Assembly: GCA_043228905.1 (NCBI GenBank) | Contig: JBHGNT010000005.1 | Location: 6,944,001-7,008,000 of the forward strand | From: Azolla caroliniana | Taxonomy: Eukaryota; Polypodiophyta | DNA length: 64,000 nt | Direction of reading: 5' to 3' | Part shown: positions 1-10,907 of the stretch, piece after piece | Layout of the letters: the number at the start of each line of letters is the position of its first letter | How positions within the stretch are numbered: position 1 is the stretch's first letter | Notes under the pieces: model-generated | Database searches by the model: none | What the model saw: the letters and a program-made list of their open reading frames with translations, nothing else | Told to the model about the DNA's origin: nothing | Translations under genes and position numbers: made by a program

Positions 1-160
1 TAGTCGAATCCGTGTTTGAGCATATCCCTTAGCTAAGAGATGTGCCTTGTAGCGGTTGACTGAACCATTGGCATTATATTTTACCTTAAAGACCCATCAA
101 CAGCCAATTGCTTTCTTGTGTGGAGAATGGGGGATAAGATCCCCTGTCCTGTTTTTGCTT
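1..160 (-). pseudogene. Ty1/copia reverse transcriptase fragment (N-terminal edge)
   Basis: The reverse complement reads WVFKVKYNANGSVNRYKA followed by HLLAKGYAQT, the conserved opening of a plant copia reverse transcriptase. A stop lies just before WVFK where an intact element has GCKW. The fragment runs off the left edge of the window. It continues, after a gypsy-derived patch, into the integrase/RT linker of the same minus-strand element at 331-1160. It is dead. Confidence 0.75.
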
Positions 161-199
161 AGCAAAAACGAGAAGCCACGTTCTTAGATGAGCAAATAG

Positions 200-326
200 A
201 AAGGGCGATGGACTTGCGGAAGGTCCTTGAAGAGCGAATCCTCGACAACAGTGTGGAGTTGTCTCTAAGAGAAGTGTTGGGGATCGCGAAGAAAGAGTTC
301 CACGATTCCATCGTGGACCTGGTACG
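200..326 (+). pseudogene. Ty3/gypsy protease-upstream fragment patched into a copia remnant
   Basis: The plus strand encodes MDLRKVLEERILDNSVELS followed by LREVLGIAKKEFHDSIVDLV. This matches, almost residue for residue, the region just before the protease of gypsy element E (about 30090-30210) and of D (19060-19170). Only about 126 bp is present, with no LTR or target duplication. It sits exactly between two parts of one minus-strand copia protein (EAMNS at 331-345 and WVFK near 100), replacing roughly 25 codons. It looks like filler DNA from repair or template switching rather than an insertion. Confidence 0.7.
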
Positions 327-1160
327 AGTTCATAGCTTCAATCCATCGTGTATCCTTGGCTACCTCGGAAAAGGTTTCTAGTTCTCGGACTGTCGCCACC
401 TTCATCATAAAGGCATATTGATATGCTATATACTAATCGTACCCGAATCGGCTAACCGGGTTTTTCTCTCAGGTGGAGTGACAAAGCTTCTCATTAGCAG
501 AGACTAAGGCTTTCTTTGCTCCATTCATCTGGATGATTGGGATGTTAAGGCCTTCAAACTCATTATCAAGGGAGTGAGTTGACTTGTTGTCGATCAGATC
601 TTCGTATTCTGGCATTTTGGCCTACCCTTTGTCAAGCTTCGGACTCGTTCTAGATCTACTTTGGTTAGTCGGGGGCTCTTGAGGTCAACTTAGCCTTGTC
701 ATAATCGAACTTTCTTCGAACATCTGTCTAAGTTTATCTTCATTCTCTAGCATTTGGTTGGCTGAATCCGGGTCGACCGGGGTCAGAATCAAAGTTGTCT
801 CTGGTTTGTGCCAGGATACCGACTTGTCGAAAATGACGTCTCGACTCACCCGAACTCTTCGGGTGGATGGATTGTAACATTTGTACCCTTTCTACTTGAG
901 TGAGTACCCTAAGAGGATACATTTCTCCCACTTTGGATCAAGCTTTTGTCGCTTCTCATCAAGAATATGTACATAAGCGATTGAGCTGAATATCTGGACG
1001 TGGGAAATGTGGTTTCTTTCCGAAGAACTTCTCGTAAGGAGTTATGTCGTGCACCCTAGAGGTTGTACACCTGTTCATGAGATAGACAGTTATGTTAGCC
1101 GCTTCTGCCTGGTGTGATTTTGGCAAGTTCTTCTCGTTCATCATTGCTATTAGAGACATG
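327..1160 (-). pseudogene. Ty1/copia integrase C-terminus and IN-RT linker, degenerate
   Basis: The reverse complement encodes NEKNLPKSHQAEAANITVYL and then MNRCTTSRVHDITPYEKFFG near 1000-1140. This is the end of a copia integrase core (the usual form is EKNLPKSYWAEA). The variable linker follows and ends in AEVAKDTRWIEAMNS at 327-370, the segment just before the reverse transcriptase. Several frameshifts and stops break it. The 5' end of this remnant abuts the LTR at 1167. Confidence 0.7.
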
Positions 1161-1166
1161 AACTAA

Positions 1167-1611
1167 TGTAAGCATAAAATAAGGATAAATGATAGATCTA
1201 GATAGAAAGGAGAGAGAGAGAAAGAAGGGCGTCGATCCACCCGACCACCCCCAAGCGAAGTGATCAAGATGGACTTGAGCCTCGATCGGCGTCCCATACC
1301 ACCGTTGTGGCGTTGAGTTGTACCTGGTGCTGGCGTGCTCGCTACAAGAGTTGACCCACCACAAGAACAGAGTCTCAATGGAGTCCAAAGATGATCAAAT
1401 GAGGGTAGCTAGGCCTCTTATTTATAGCAATACCCAGGCCCCCAGGCCCCCAGGCAAGTTCACACTTGGCCTAATGGGTTGTCTCAATCCCGAGGATTAA
1501 AAGTAATCCTCCCCTTCTTTACACTCTCATTTAACCCTCACACTTATCCACATGTATAGAATACTACGGTAAATTCTCACCACGGTATATTATATGGTCA
1601 TGCCTGTAACA
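1167..1611 (-). mobile_element. Copia-type LTR, minus orientation, with PPT
   Basis: Read on the minus strand this 445-bp block begins TGTTACAGGC and ends in TTACA, the TG...CA form of an LTR. Immediately upstream in element orientation (1612-1626) is a purine tract AAAGAGGGGGAGTA, a good polypurine tract, so this is a 3' LTR. About 180 bp of internal sequence follows (1612-1790) before copia-1 begins, so the parent element is truncated. It is not the LTR of copia-1 or copia-2. Confidence 0.65.
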
Positions 1612-1794
1612 TACTCCCCCTCTTTAAAACATTGCACTCTTGCAATGGAAAGTTAGGGAAGTTAGTTCTGAGTGTTAGGATTTCGGTCCTTCCGGATGGG
1701 ATATGCGTACCCGACAAGGAAGACCCGGTGAGAACCAGATGATGAAGGCCCGGTGAGAACCGGATGTTGCAGGCCCGATGAAAACCTCTCACCT

Positions 1795-2263
1795 GATGAA
1801 GGGACATATATGTAAATATGGTCCAGAGAGCCCACTGGGGCTATATTTATAAATAGACCGAAAGTCATATTAGTATAAATATGACCTAGGGCAAACAATG
1901 TGTGTTGTCATTATTTTGTATAGAGTTATTGGTGTAACTGTTGTACAGAGTGTAGCAGAGGAAAGAGAGAAAGAGAGAGAGAGAGAGAGACAAAGCGAGT
2001 CTCTGTTGTAACCGCCACCAAGCGAAGATTGTGACACGGGGTCGTTGCCTCTGTGTTCCCCTACTGCATTCTCCTTGCATAGTGAGAGTTGGAGTTTGGG
2101 GACTCCCGTGGTTTTTCCCGTTTAGGGTTTTCCACATTAACATCCTGTGCATTCTCTTCTGTCTGTGTACTTACTTCCATTTCTTATCTTTCTATGTTTG
2201 ATTATCATTGAAGTGATCTAAGTCTCGGTTGTGGCCGAAGATTATTCCACATAGTTCCTGTCA
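1795..2263 (+). mobile_element. Copia-1 5' LTR (left boundary approximate)
   Basis: The right end is fixed by CTGTCA at 2258-2263, followed three bases later by a tRNA-iMet primer-binding site. A TATA-like stretch CTATATTTATAAATA lies at 1841-1855, and a (GA)n leader at about 1965-1990 would be in the transcribed part. The left end could not be fixed because no second LTR copy is present for comparison; it could start as early as about 1745. Confidence 0.55.
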
Positions 2264-2266
2264 ATC

Positions 2267-2278
2267 TGGTATTAGAGC
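2267..2278 (+). promoter_or_regulatory. Copia-1 primer-binding site (tRNA-iMet type)
   Basis: TGGTATTAGAGC differs by one base from the plant initiator-methionine tRNA complement TGGTATCAGAGC, the usual minus-strand primer site of plant copia elements. It lies 3 bp after the LTR end and 4 bp before the gag ATG. Confidence 0.85.
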
Positions 2279-2281
2279 GAA

Positions 2282-5200
2282 ATGACACAGAAAATGGAAG
2301 ATTCATTTGGCAGCATGTTCAAGCTCATCGGCTCCAACTACTCAGTGTGGAAGTCGAAGATGAGGGACATGCTCATGGTTAAAGATCTTTGGTTGCCGGT
2401 TCAATTCGGGGACAAGAGACCGGACAAGATTGATGCCACGATATGGGAGGTGATGTACATGAAGACAACAAAAACGCTCCTTACCGAATCGGAACGCGGA
2501 AGACAAAGGAATCAGATTCCCAGAACTGGGAAAAGTCGGGGACACGGTCAAAGTCAAGGGGGATGCACACTTGCTTCTATTGCGGCAATCCGGGCCACTT
2601 CCAAAAGAACTGTCAGCATTTTCGAAAAGAAAAGGAAACCGACAGTACCGATTCGAAGCAGTCCCCGGACCGGAACGGTAAAGACCGAAGGGGACCGGAC
2701 CGGAAGGGAACGACGGCAATCACGGCAAGTGAAGAAGAGTTGATGCTCATCACTGAGGAGAGTGAGTTGAACCTTGCCAGCGACGAGACAACGTGGGTTG
2801 TCGATTCTGGAGCACCGTTCCACCTAACCCCGGACCGGAAATGCTTCTCATCCTACACAATCGGTGTGCACGACTATGTCCGGATGGGAAATGAAGGTAC
2901 ATGCCAAATTGTCGGCATAGGAGACGTGTGGCTATCAATACCAACCGGATGCAAGGTGTTGTTGAAGGATGTTCGACACGTTCCGGAGGTTCGACTGAAC
3001 CTAATATTAGCCGGTCAGCTAGACGATGAAGGCTACATGGGTAGCATCCGGAACGAAGTCATGAAGTTCAGCAAAGGGAGCCTAATAGTGGCTTGGGCCC
3101 GGAAAGTCAACACTCTATACCTAATGAATGCCCGGTTATGCCGGGAAGAAGTGAACGTTGCATCCGACACTGCCGGTGAGCTGTGGCACAAGAGACTGTG
3201 TCACATGAGTGAGAAGGGGATGAAGAGGCTTGTTGATGACAACCTCATTCCGGTGAAAGACGTGCACCGACTGCCTGGCCAATAAGCAAAACCAGACCTC
3301 CTTTTGCTCAAGGACTTCGATGAGACGTAATGCACCACTTGAGTTGGTGCATACCGATGTGTGTCAAGTGGACACGAAGTCACATGCCGGAGTGCAATAC
3401 TTCGTGACGTTCATAGATGACCATAGCCGGAAGCTGTGGGCCACACCGTTGAAGACGAAGAATCAGGTATTATCCGTCTTCAAGGAGCTCCATGCAAGAG
3501 TGGAAAGAGAAACCGGTCGGAAGCGGAAGGCGGTTCGAGCAGATAATAAAGGAGAATACCAGGTGCAGTTTGAGGAGTATTGCTGCTCGAAGGGAATCCG
3601 ACTTGAATTTACTATGCCGAAGATGCCGAAACTAAACGAGCTGGCCGAGAGGATGAACCAGACCATAATGGAGAGGGTTCGGAGTATGCTGGCACATGCA
3701 AGGTTACCCAAGAGGTTTTGGGCTGAGGCACTGGCAACAACGACGTACGTGATAAACAGATCACCCTCAGTGCCCTTGGACGGAGACACACCGCAAAGAG
3801 TGTGGACCGGTAAGGAAGTGTCTTACTGACATCTGAAGGTGTTCAGGTGTCTCGCTTACGTGCATGTTGCAAAGGACAGGAGAGCTAAGTTCGATCCAAA
3901 GTCCCGGCCTTGCATATTCCTCGGATACGGTGATGCTGAGTTCAGCTACCGAGTGTGGGATCCGGTTGACAAGAAGGTTTTCCGGAGTCGAGATATTATC
4001 TTCATGGAGGACAAGACCCTTGCCGACTCGGAGTCGGAGAAGAAGATAATGAACTCCGAATCGACCAGTAAGGATCGATTCGATGAGATTCGGACCTACC
4101 CGGCTAAGAGCCGGTTGACACTCGAGGAACCGGCCGACTACGGTGAGGATACCGAACCGGCAAAAGAAGAAGAGGAAGCTGGAACCGGAACTGGCCAAGA
4201 TCCCGAATTGAATTCGGATGAAGAACAGACGCAAGAGCCGGTTACCGAAAACCGAAGTCGAAGATATTCTCTTAGAGAGAGAAGGTCCCCCCGGAGATTT
4301 CCGGATGTAGAGCGCATGTTGCTAACTGATGAGGGGGAGCCAGAAAGCTTCAAAGAAGCAAAGGAGGACACCCACAGCCACAAGTGGTTGAGTGCAATGC
4401 AGGACGAGATGGATTCCCTGCATGAGAACCACACTTATGAACTGGTGGAGTTGCTGAAAGGAAAGCGGGCACTCCGGAATAAATGGGTGTACAAGTTGAA
4501 ACTGGGAGATGCCGGCAATCCCCCAAGGTACAAAGCCAGGATCATGGTGAAGGGGTTCTAGTAGAAGAAGGGCGTGGACTTCGACGAGATATTTGCCTCA
4601 GTAGTAAAGATGACTTCCATCTGGACGGTGCTGAGCATAGTGGCAAGCATGGTCCTCGAGGTAGGGCAGTTAGACGTGAAGACGACGTTCCTCCACGGTG
4701 ACCTCAAAGAGGAGATCTACATGCAACAACCAGAGGGATTTGTGAAGAAAGGGAAGGAGCACCTGGTGTGCTGGTTCAAGAAGAGCCTCTACGGTTTGAA
4801 GCAGGCTCCCCGGCAATGGTACCAGAAGTTCGACTCTTTCATGACGGATCAAGGATACCACAAGACGCAGGCCGATCACTGCGTGTTTGTGAAGAAGTTT
4901 GAAGGTGGAGACTTCCTGATACTCCTCATGTACGTGGACGACATGTTGATCGTCGGATGAGACCAAGTCAAGATACAGATGCTGAAGAAGGCTCTGAACC
5001 GGACCTTCTCAATGAAAGACTTGGGTCCGGCAAGACAGATACTGGGGATGCATATCATCCGGGACCGGTCAAAGAAGCAATTGTGGCTGTCATAGGAGAA
5101 GTACGTGACAAAGGGGCTTCAACAGTTCAACATGTCAGATGCGAAACTGGTCGGATTAACACTCCTGGCAAACTACAGGTTATCCGATAAGCAAAGCCCG

Positions 5201-5813
5201 ACGACGAAGGCAGAGAAGGCGGATATGATGAAGATACCATATGCCTCTGCCATCGGGAGCTTAATGTACGCAATGGTGCGTACCCGACCGGATATCGGAT
5301 ATGCAGTCGGAGTGGTGAGCCGGTTTATGAGCAATCCCGACAAGGAGCATTGGAATGCGGTAAGATGGATACTCCGATACTTGAAAGGCACCTCAAGTAT
5401 GTGCCTCCGATTCGTCTCCGGTAAACCCCAACTTGACAGTTGCACCGATTCTGATATGTCGGCTGATGCGGATACAAGCCGGTCAACATCAGGATATGTT
5501 AGTTATGAAATATGCAAGGGAACCTGTTTCGTGGCAGTCAAGGTTGCAGAAGACGGTTGTGTTGTCAACCACGGAGGCGGAGTACATGGCAGCCGTGGAA
5601 GTCGGCAAGGAAATATTATGGATGAAGGACTTCATCGGAGAGCTAGGGATCCGACAAGAGGAATATCGGCTCTATTGCAATAGTCAAAGTGTCATCCACC
5701 TTGCGAAGAACGCGGCATATCATTCCACGACGAAGCACATCCAACGGAGGTACCACTAGATCCGGGAGCGAGTGGAAGATCGAGAGTTCATGCTAACGAA
5801 GATCCACACGGAG
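2282..5813 (+). pseudogene. Copia-1 gag-pol polyprotein, degenerate and 3'-truncated
   Basis: Domains are in the copia order gag, protease, integrase, RT, RNase H. Gag opens with FKLIGSNYSVWKSKMRDML, but most of its central part is deleted near 2440-2480. A CCHC knuckle CFYCGNPGHFQKNC is at about 2572. The protease has WVVDSGAPFHLT (catalytic Asp codon at 2803). The integrase HHCC region is broken by a frameshift near 3270; its core has HTDVC, RADNKGEY and an acidic residue in LAERMNQT. The RT carries the catalytic YVDDMLIVG at 4930-4956. RNase H carries LSTTEAEYMAAVEVGKE near 5560. Frameshifts or stops occur near 2440, 3270, 3830, 4560, 4960 and 5540. The reading stops at TTKHIQRRYH and the 3' LTR is missing because the LTR of copia-2 begins at 5814. 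Confidence 0.85.
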
Positions 5814-6227
5814 TGTAAACGATTACCTGCGGAAGCGTTAGAAAACAGAGAAAGTAGTGAATACACAGAGTACGCGGGAGAGACAAAGAGAGCAGAACGT
5901 AAAAGCTATATTCAAAAACGATATTATTACTCTATACATACAACTATGCTCAGTAGCATTATTTATACAAGTCCTCGTGGGACTGACAGAAGTACCACGT
6001 ACTTCAATACTCACACGAGCATCTGACACTTACTACAAGACTATAACTGCCTAGTAGTCTACACTGGTACTAGGCTTCCGGTTACTGATTGGATCCGGCT
6101 AACCGGCTCCCTAGCTCACAGGCTCTGTTGCTTGCCGGCTCGGTTGCTCACAGCTTACCGATCCATCTCGCTTGCCGGCTTAGGCTTATTCAGCTGATCC
6201 GGCTCTAATTGAGCTTGCCGCTCAACA
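5814..6227 (-). mobile_element. Copia-2 3' LTR
   Basis: On the minus strand this 414-bp block starts TGTTGAGCGGC directly after a polypurine tract (6228-6242) and ends ...CGTTTACA, the canonical TG...CA. Its far end abuts the truncated RNase H tail of copia-1. No matching 5' LTR occurs in the window; the upstream half of copia-2 was replaced by gypsy sequence near 10400. Confidence 0.75.
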
Positions 6228-7193
6228 CTCCCCCTCAAGCTCAACTTGAGCTTGGATCCTAGTGTCAGTCTCTGTGGCAGTCGGTTCTTCCAACCAACTT
6301 CTCCTGGCGTCGCTCCGCCTTACTCGCGCTCCTCGTCTGGTCCAGTTCTGTTTGCCGCGACCCCTCTTGTTCTGCGCGCCTCGATCTTCTTGGTCTGTAT
6401 GTCTGCTCAATAGGCCCCTCTCAGCTCCTTCGTTGCTATGACTCCGGTGCCTGCCGATCTGTCGGTTCCTCCGTGATGGCATCGACTTCCGCTGCATCCG
6501 TGTCTCCTTGGCCTTGAATTGATCCGGTTCTTCCGAATCTGTCTGTTGAACCGAATCGACTGTCTCCGATTCGTTCCAGCTCTTGTCTGAATCGGTTGCT
6601 CCCGATTCGTCTTTTGGTTCCAAGCCCTTCACCACATCGGACCATGTCCGGGTCTTGGCCTTCTTCCTGCGGTCGGCTTTGTCCTTCTTGACTCTGCCGC
6701 CTTCTGTTCTTCCCTCACCGGCGCAATCGGCAGTCTCTTTGCCTTTGCCCGTTCCGGTGTCTTTGCTCGTTCTCCCCCTCAAGTGTGGCACGTCGAGATG
6801 TTGAACACCAAGCATTTCGGTGAAGTGTTGCAACTTGTCCGAGCCAAGTGGTTTGGTGAAGATGTCAACAACTTGCCGATCCGTGTGAACATACCGAAGG
6901 TCAACCTCACCGCTCAGGACACGCTCACACACGAAGTGATAGTGCACTTCTATGTGTTTTGTGCGAGCATGCAATACGGGGTTCTTGGTGAGTTGCATGT
7001 TGCTTATGTTGTCGCAGTAGACTAGAATCGGGGTTGGTACCTCGATCCGTAAGTCTTGCATCCGTCGCCGAAGCCAAATGGCATCACAAGTGGCAATGGT
7101 AGCGCCCCGATACTCAGCCTTAGTGCTCAACAGAGCAACTGTTGGCTGCTTTTTGTTGCTCCATGCAACAGCTGCGCTACCTAGAGAAAACAT
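6222..7193 (-). pseudogene. Copia-2 RNase H with a long charged C-terminal extension
   Basis: The first third is a copia RNase H: LLSTKAEYRGATIATCDAIW, then YCDNISNMQL, then HYHFVCERVLSGEVDLRYV and DIFTKPLG. Copia proteins normally stop soon after DIFTKPL. Here the frame stays open for about 200 more residues of Lys/Arg/Glu/Asp/Ser-rich sequence without recognisable domains. It reads straight through the polypurine tract (encoding VELEGEC) and ends at TGA at 6222-6224, inside the first six bases of the LTR. Upstream, a stop at about 7194 separates it from the RT. The tail could be a coding extension or a fortuitously open 3' untranslated region. Confidence 0.75.
6228..6242 (-). promoter_or_regulatory. 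Copia-2 polypurine tract
   Basis: Minus-strand GAGCTTGAGGGGGAG directly precedes the LTR start TGTTGAG. It is the expected plus-strand primer and fixes the 3' LTR boundary. Confidence 0.75.
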
Positions 7194-10100
7194 GTAACCA
7201 GAGGTTGATCAACAATCTGATGCATCCTCGGCCCATTCGGCATCCGTGTAATCGACGAGCTCTTCGGTTATACCTCGCCGGTAAAATAGTCCCCGGTCCT
7301 TGGTGTCGTTGACATACCGCAATATCCGTTGCGCGCACTGAAGGTGCTCCACAGTCGGCTTCTGCATGAACTGACTTATCATATCGACCGGATAGCTGAT
7401 GTCGGGTCACGTGATAGTCAAGTAAATAAGGCTTCCGACAATTTGTCGGAACCGTTGCTCGTTGTAGGCCGGTCCGGAGTTGGGACGAAGCTTCTGGTTC
7501 CAGTCCAAGGGTGTGGATACAGGTCGGCATTCTGTCATGCCGAACTTGTACAGTATATTCAAGACGTAATGTCGTTGTAAGAGCAATATGCCGTCTGGGG
7601 TTCGGATCACCTCGATCCCTAGAAAATAATGAAGGTCCCCTAGATCCTTCATCTCAAATGCGTCCGATAACTGGGACTTGACGCGGTTGATTTCTGGAAC
7701 ACCTGGTCCGATGATGACTAGATCATCAACATGCAACAGTATACATACCGGACCGGTTAGGCCTTGCCGGATGAACAATGAAGAGTCAGATTTGGAGGCC
7801 ACAAACCTCATCTTACGCAACCGGTGCGTGATCTTCGCATTCCAAGTTCGAGGGGCTTGCTTCAGGCCATACAACGACTTCTTCAGCCGGCATACCGCCG
7901 ATTTGTTCATCTCCGATTGAAAATCGGGAGGCTGAGTCATGAAGACTTCTTCTTCAAGATCACCTTGAAGAAATGCATTCTTCACATCGATCTGATGAAG
8001 ATGTCACCCCCTTGCCGCAACAACCGCCAGCACCACTCGAACCATCATCATCTTCGCTACAAGAGCCAAGGTCTCGTCGTAGTCGATTCCGTGGGTCTTC
8101 ACATATCCCTTTGCCACTAACCGGGCCTTGTACCGTCGGCGTTGTACTTTACTTTGTATATCCACTTGCATCTGATCCGTTTATAGTGACGAGGAGGGTC
8201 AACCAGGTCCCATGTCTTGTTGACATCAAGTGCCCTCATTTCTTCCTCCATAGCAGCACGCCAATTTGCGTCCTTGGCCGCTTCTGCGTAGCTCTCCGGC
8301 TCACGCATTTCCGCCACCTTAGTCATGTACGCATAGTGATGCGCCATGTACTCATTGTACCCGTACCGTTTGACGGGATCCTTATGGCAGGTGGACCGGC
8401 GTAACTCACCGTTACCCAGTTCGAGGCCCTTCTTAGCCAGTTCGGCCTTCATTGCCGAAGATCCGCCTTTTTCCTTCCGGAGTCGGACGTACACCGATCC
8501 GACTCATCGTTGCCGGATTCGAATTCCTGCATCTTCTTCTTCCCCTTCTCTTTGCGCCTGAACCGTCTCCTTAGTTCCTTGCGCAGGAAGTGCACGGGAG
8601 AGTCTCCACTACTCGCCGGTTCCTCATCGAACTAGTCAGATTGACTCAGTCTCTCGTTCGGCCCACTCAACCGGAACGATTCCAGACTCTCATCCTGAGT
8701 CCACGCTTCATCATCCTCTACCTGGGCCGGTTCAGGATCACTAGCCTCATCCATTGGCATCGGGTCAGATTCAGAAGTCGGAGTCAGTAAGGAGTACCAC
8801 GATGCTGATTCATCAAACTCAACATCTCGACTAATTCAGACCTGCTTTGTCCGGGGGTTATAACACTTATAACCCTTTTGCTCTTGAGCATAGCCGACTA
8901 GGATACATTTTTCCGATTTTGCATCCAACTTCCTCCGCTTCTCATCCAGTACATGCACAAATGCAATGCTACCGAAGATCTTAAGGTGTCTCAAATTCGG
9001 CTTCCGCCCGAAATACAGCTCGTGAGCTGACACCTTGTCACCGATCCGGTTCTGGATGTAGACAGCCGTTTGGACTGCCTCCGCCCAGTAGAATTGGGCA
9101 TGCACTTCTCCTCCAGCATTGACCTTGCCGCATCGATAAGCGACCGGTTCTTCCTCTCGGCAACACCGCTCTATTGCGGTGTGTATCTGCAGCTGAACTC
9201 TCGCCAAATTCTCATTTGCTGCAGATAACTATTGAATTGGCCGGAAAAGTATTCTTTCCCGCCATCCGACCGCAGGCATTTGATCTTCCTCTCCGATTCC
9301 CATTCCACCATGCTTTGGAGACTCCAGAAGCACTCGAAGACTTCACTCTTACGCTCAATGAGGTAGATCCATGTGTGCCGTGTATAGTCGTCGATGAAGG
9401 AGACGAAGTATCAACTCCTACCAAGACTAACACTCTATGCCGGTCCCCACACATCTGAATGGATTAGGTCGAGCTTGTTACGGCTCCGGTTACGTTCGGT
9501 AGGGAATGGAAGCCGATGTTGCTTCCCGAGTTGGCAGGCTTCACATACTTGGGTCTTCCCGCCGCTGAATTTCGGCAAACCGAAAACAACTTGTTTTGTT
9601 TGCAGGTCTTGAAGCCTCCGGTAATTGACGTGGCCTATCCGCTTGTGCCATAGGTCGATGTCCGATTTGACCTTCTGTCCTTTTGCAAACAGAGCGGTGC
9701 CGACGTCATTGGTGTCAAGGATAAACATCCTCCCGTCTCTGCACCCTTGCGCAATAATTTGGCCCTCTTTCTCGATGAAGCACCCGAGGTGCGTAAACCA
9801 CACCTGCATCCCCTGGTCGACTATCTGTCCGACTGACACCAGGTTCTTCGTGATTGTTGGAACGTGTAATATGTTCATCAGCTTCCCCTTCTGTCCGACA
9901 TGGCTGAAAGGGACTTCTCTGACGTGCACGATTGGGTGAGGAGTGTCGTCTCCGGTTTTGACTACTCCTGGTTGATCATGTTTTTCCAAAAAGGAGAACC
10001 ACTCTTTGTGGCTCGTCATGTGGTTTGACGCACTGGAGTCAACATACCAGACTTCCTCCGATTTGGAAGTGGTCTTCTTCATCGAGTTCGCCTCGTGCTT

Positions 10101-10265
10101 CATCACCAAGGCTGGCCCGTTACCGTTCTTGGATCCTCCCGATCCCTTCGCATAGTGTTAGCTTTGCCGGCCATCCTTGTCGGCCTTGCCGGATCCGGAT
10201 TTGTCCGATTCGGCTCGTTTTCTCCAGCACTCGCTTTCTCTGTGGCCCTTTTTGCTACAATACCA
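7194..10265 (-). pseudogene. Copia-2 protease, integrase and reverse transcriptase, degenerate
   Basis: Reading right to left: a CCHC knuckle WYCSKKGHRESEC just after the stop at 10266; protease WYVDSSASNHMT (near 10040), in which the usual DSGAS reads DSSAS; GAG-pre-integrase ending DLWHKRIGHVNYRRL; a zinc-binding CEACQLGKQHRLPF; and integrase start LDLIHSDVWGPA at 9440. The integrase core at 9430-8836 is frameshifted and ends WAEAVQTAVYIQNRIGD. The RT starts WRAAMEEEMRALDVNKTWDL (about 8260) and continues with RLKKSLYGLKQAPRTWN. Its catalytic motif LLHVDDLVIIG (near 7740) has H in place of Y in YVDD. There are frameshifts at about 9435, 8836, 8117 and 7407. It is a different copia lineage from copia-1. 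Confidence 0.8.
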
Positions 10266-10871
10266 TCATTCCGTTGCTGACCTCTCTTGTCGTCTTCCGG
10301 TGTTGCCATGACTCCCCCTGCCTGTAGAAGTCTCGGAACTGATGTCAGCATGTTCTCTGTGCCTTCGTTCTGTCTCTTGTTGGCAGCCTCCACTCTCGGT
10401 ATTCGTGTCCTCTAGAAGCACTCCAAGATCCTTCCAGTCTTGGACATCTACAACTCGTAAGAACATGATAACTTTGTCCGGTGCGAGGATAACTTGATCT
10501 CTCGCAGACAACCTCCCGAACCGACTTTCGAATGCCGAAAACACATCGAGGACCTTCATACCCTTGTCCGATGTTTCCACCCAATCCTCGAATCCTCTCC
10601 GCGTTGCCTTGGAGGAGTCCTCGATAGCGAACATGGTCTTTAGCGCCTCTTCAAACGCTTCCCACGCCACTTGCAGTCCTTCTGAAATCCCACACCGTAG
10701 AATTTCCGCCTTGTAGTCTCGAAGATAGCGTGATACGTCCTTTCCGTTGAATTGCCTGATCCGTTGCACGAGCCACTCTACTGCCGCCGCTATCTCCAAC
10801 ATCGCACGTTGTTCCTGAAGCATTCGCTCGAACATCATCATCATGTTGTTAGCCTCCGGTTGATTTTCCAT
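10266..10871 (-). pseudogene. Chimeric frame: gypsy J gag fused to copia-2 nucleocapsid
   Basis: The likely start is MENQPEANN at 10871; the frame is also open upstream to 10958. The first ~160 residues are the gag of the gypsy lineage seen in E, D and G: RQFNGKDVSRYLRDYKAEI, WEAFEEALKTMFAIEDSS, FEDWVETSDKGMKVLDVFSA, FESRFGRLSARD, DKVIMFLRVVDVQDWKDLGV. At about 10385-10400 (after LLEDTN) it passes without a frame break into copia-type sequence: ETERRHREHADISSETSTGR, then a TGA at 10266 followed in the same frame by the copia zinc knuckle. The junction replaces copia-2's LTR and N-terminal gag and J's own pol. Confidence 0.75.
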
Positions 10872-10889
10872 CTCCTTGCCACCCTTGTT

Positions 10890-10905
10890 CACGTCGGGTT
10901 CACCA
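10890..10905 (-). promoter_or_regulatory. Gypsy J primer-binding site
   Basis: Minus-strand TGGTGAACCCGACGTG lies two bases after the end of the J LTR. The same motif follows the 5' LTRs of D, E, F and G, so it is the conserved primer site of the lineage. I could not match it to the 3' end of a plant tRNA from memory. Confidence 0.65.
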
Positions 10906-10907
10906 CT

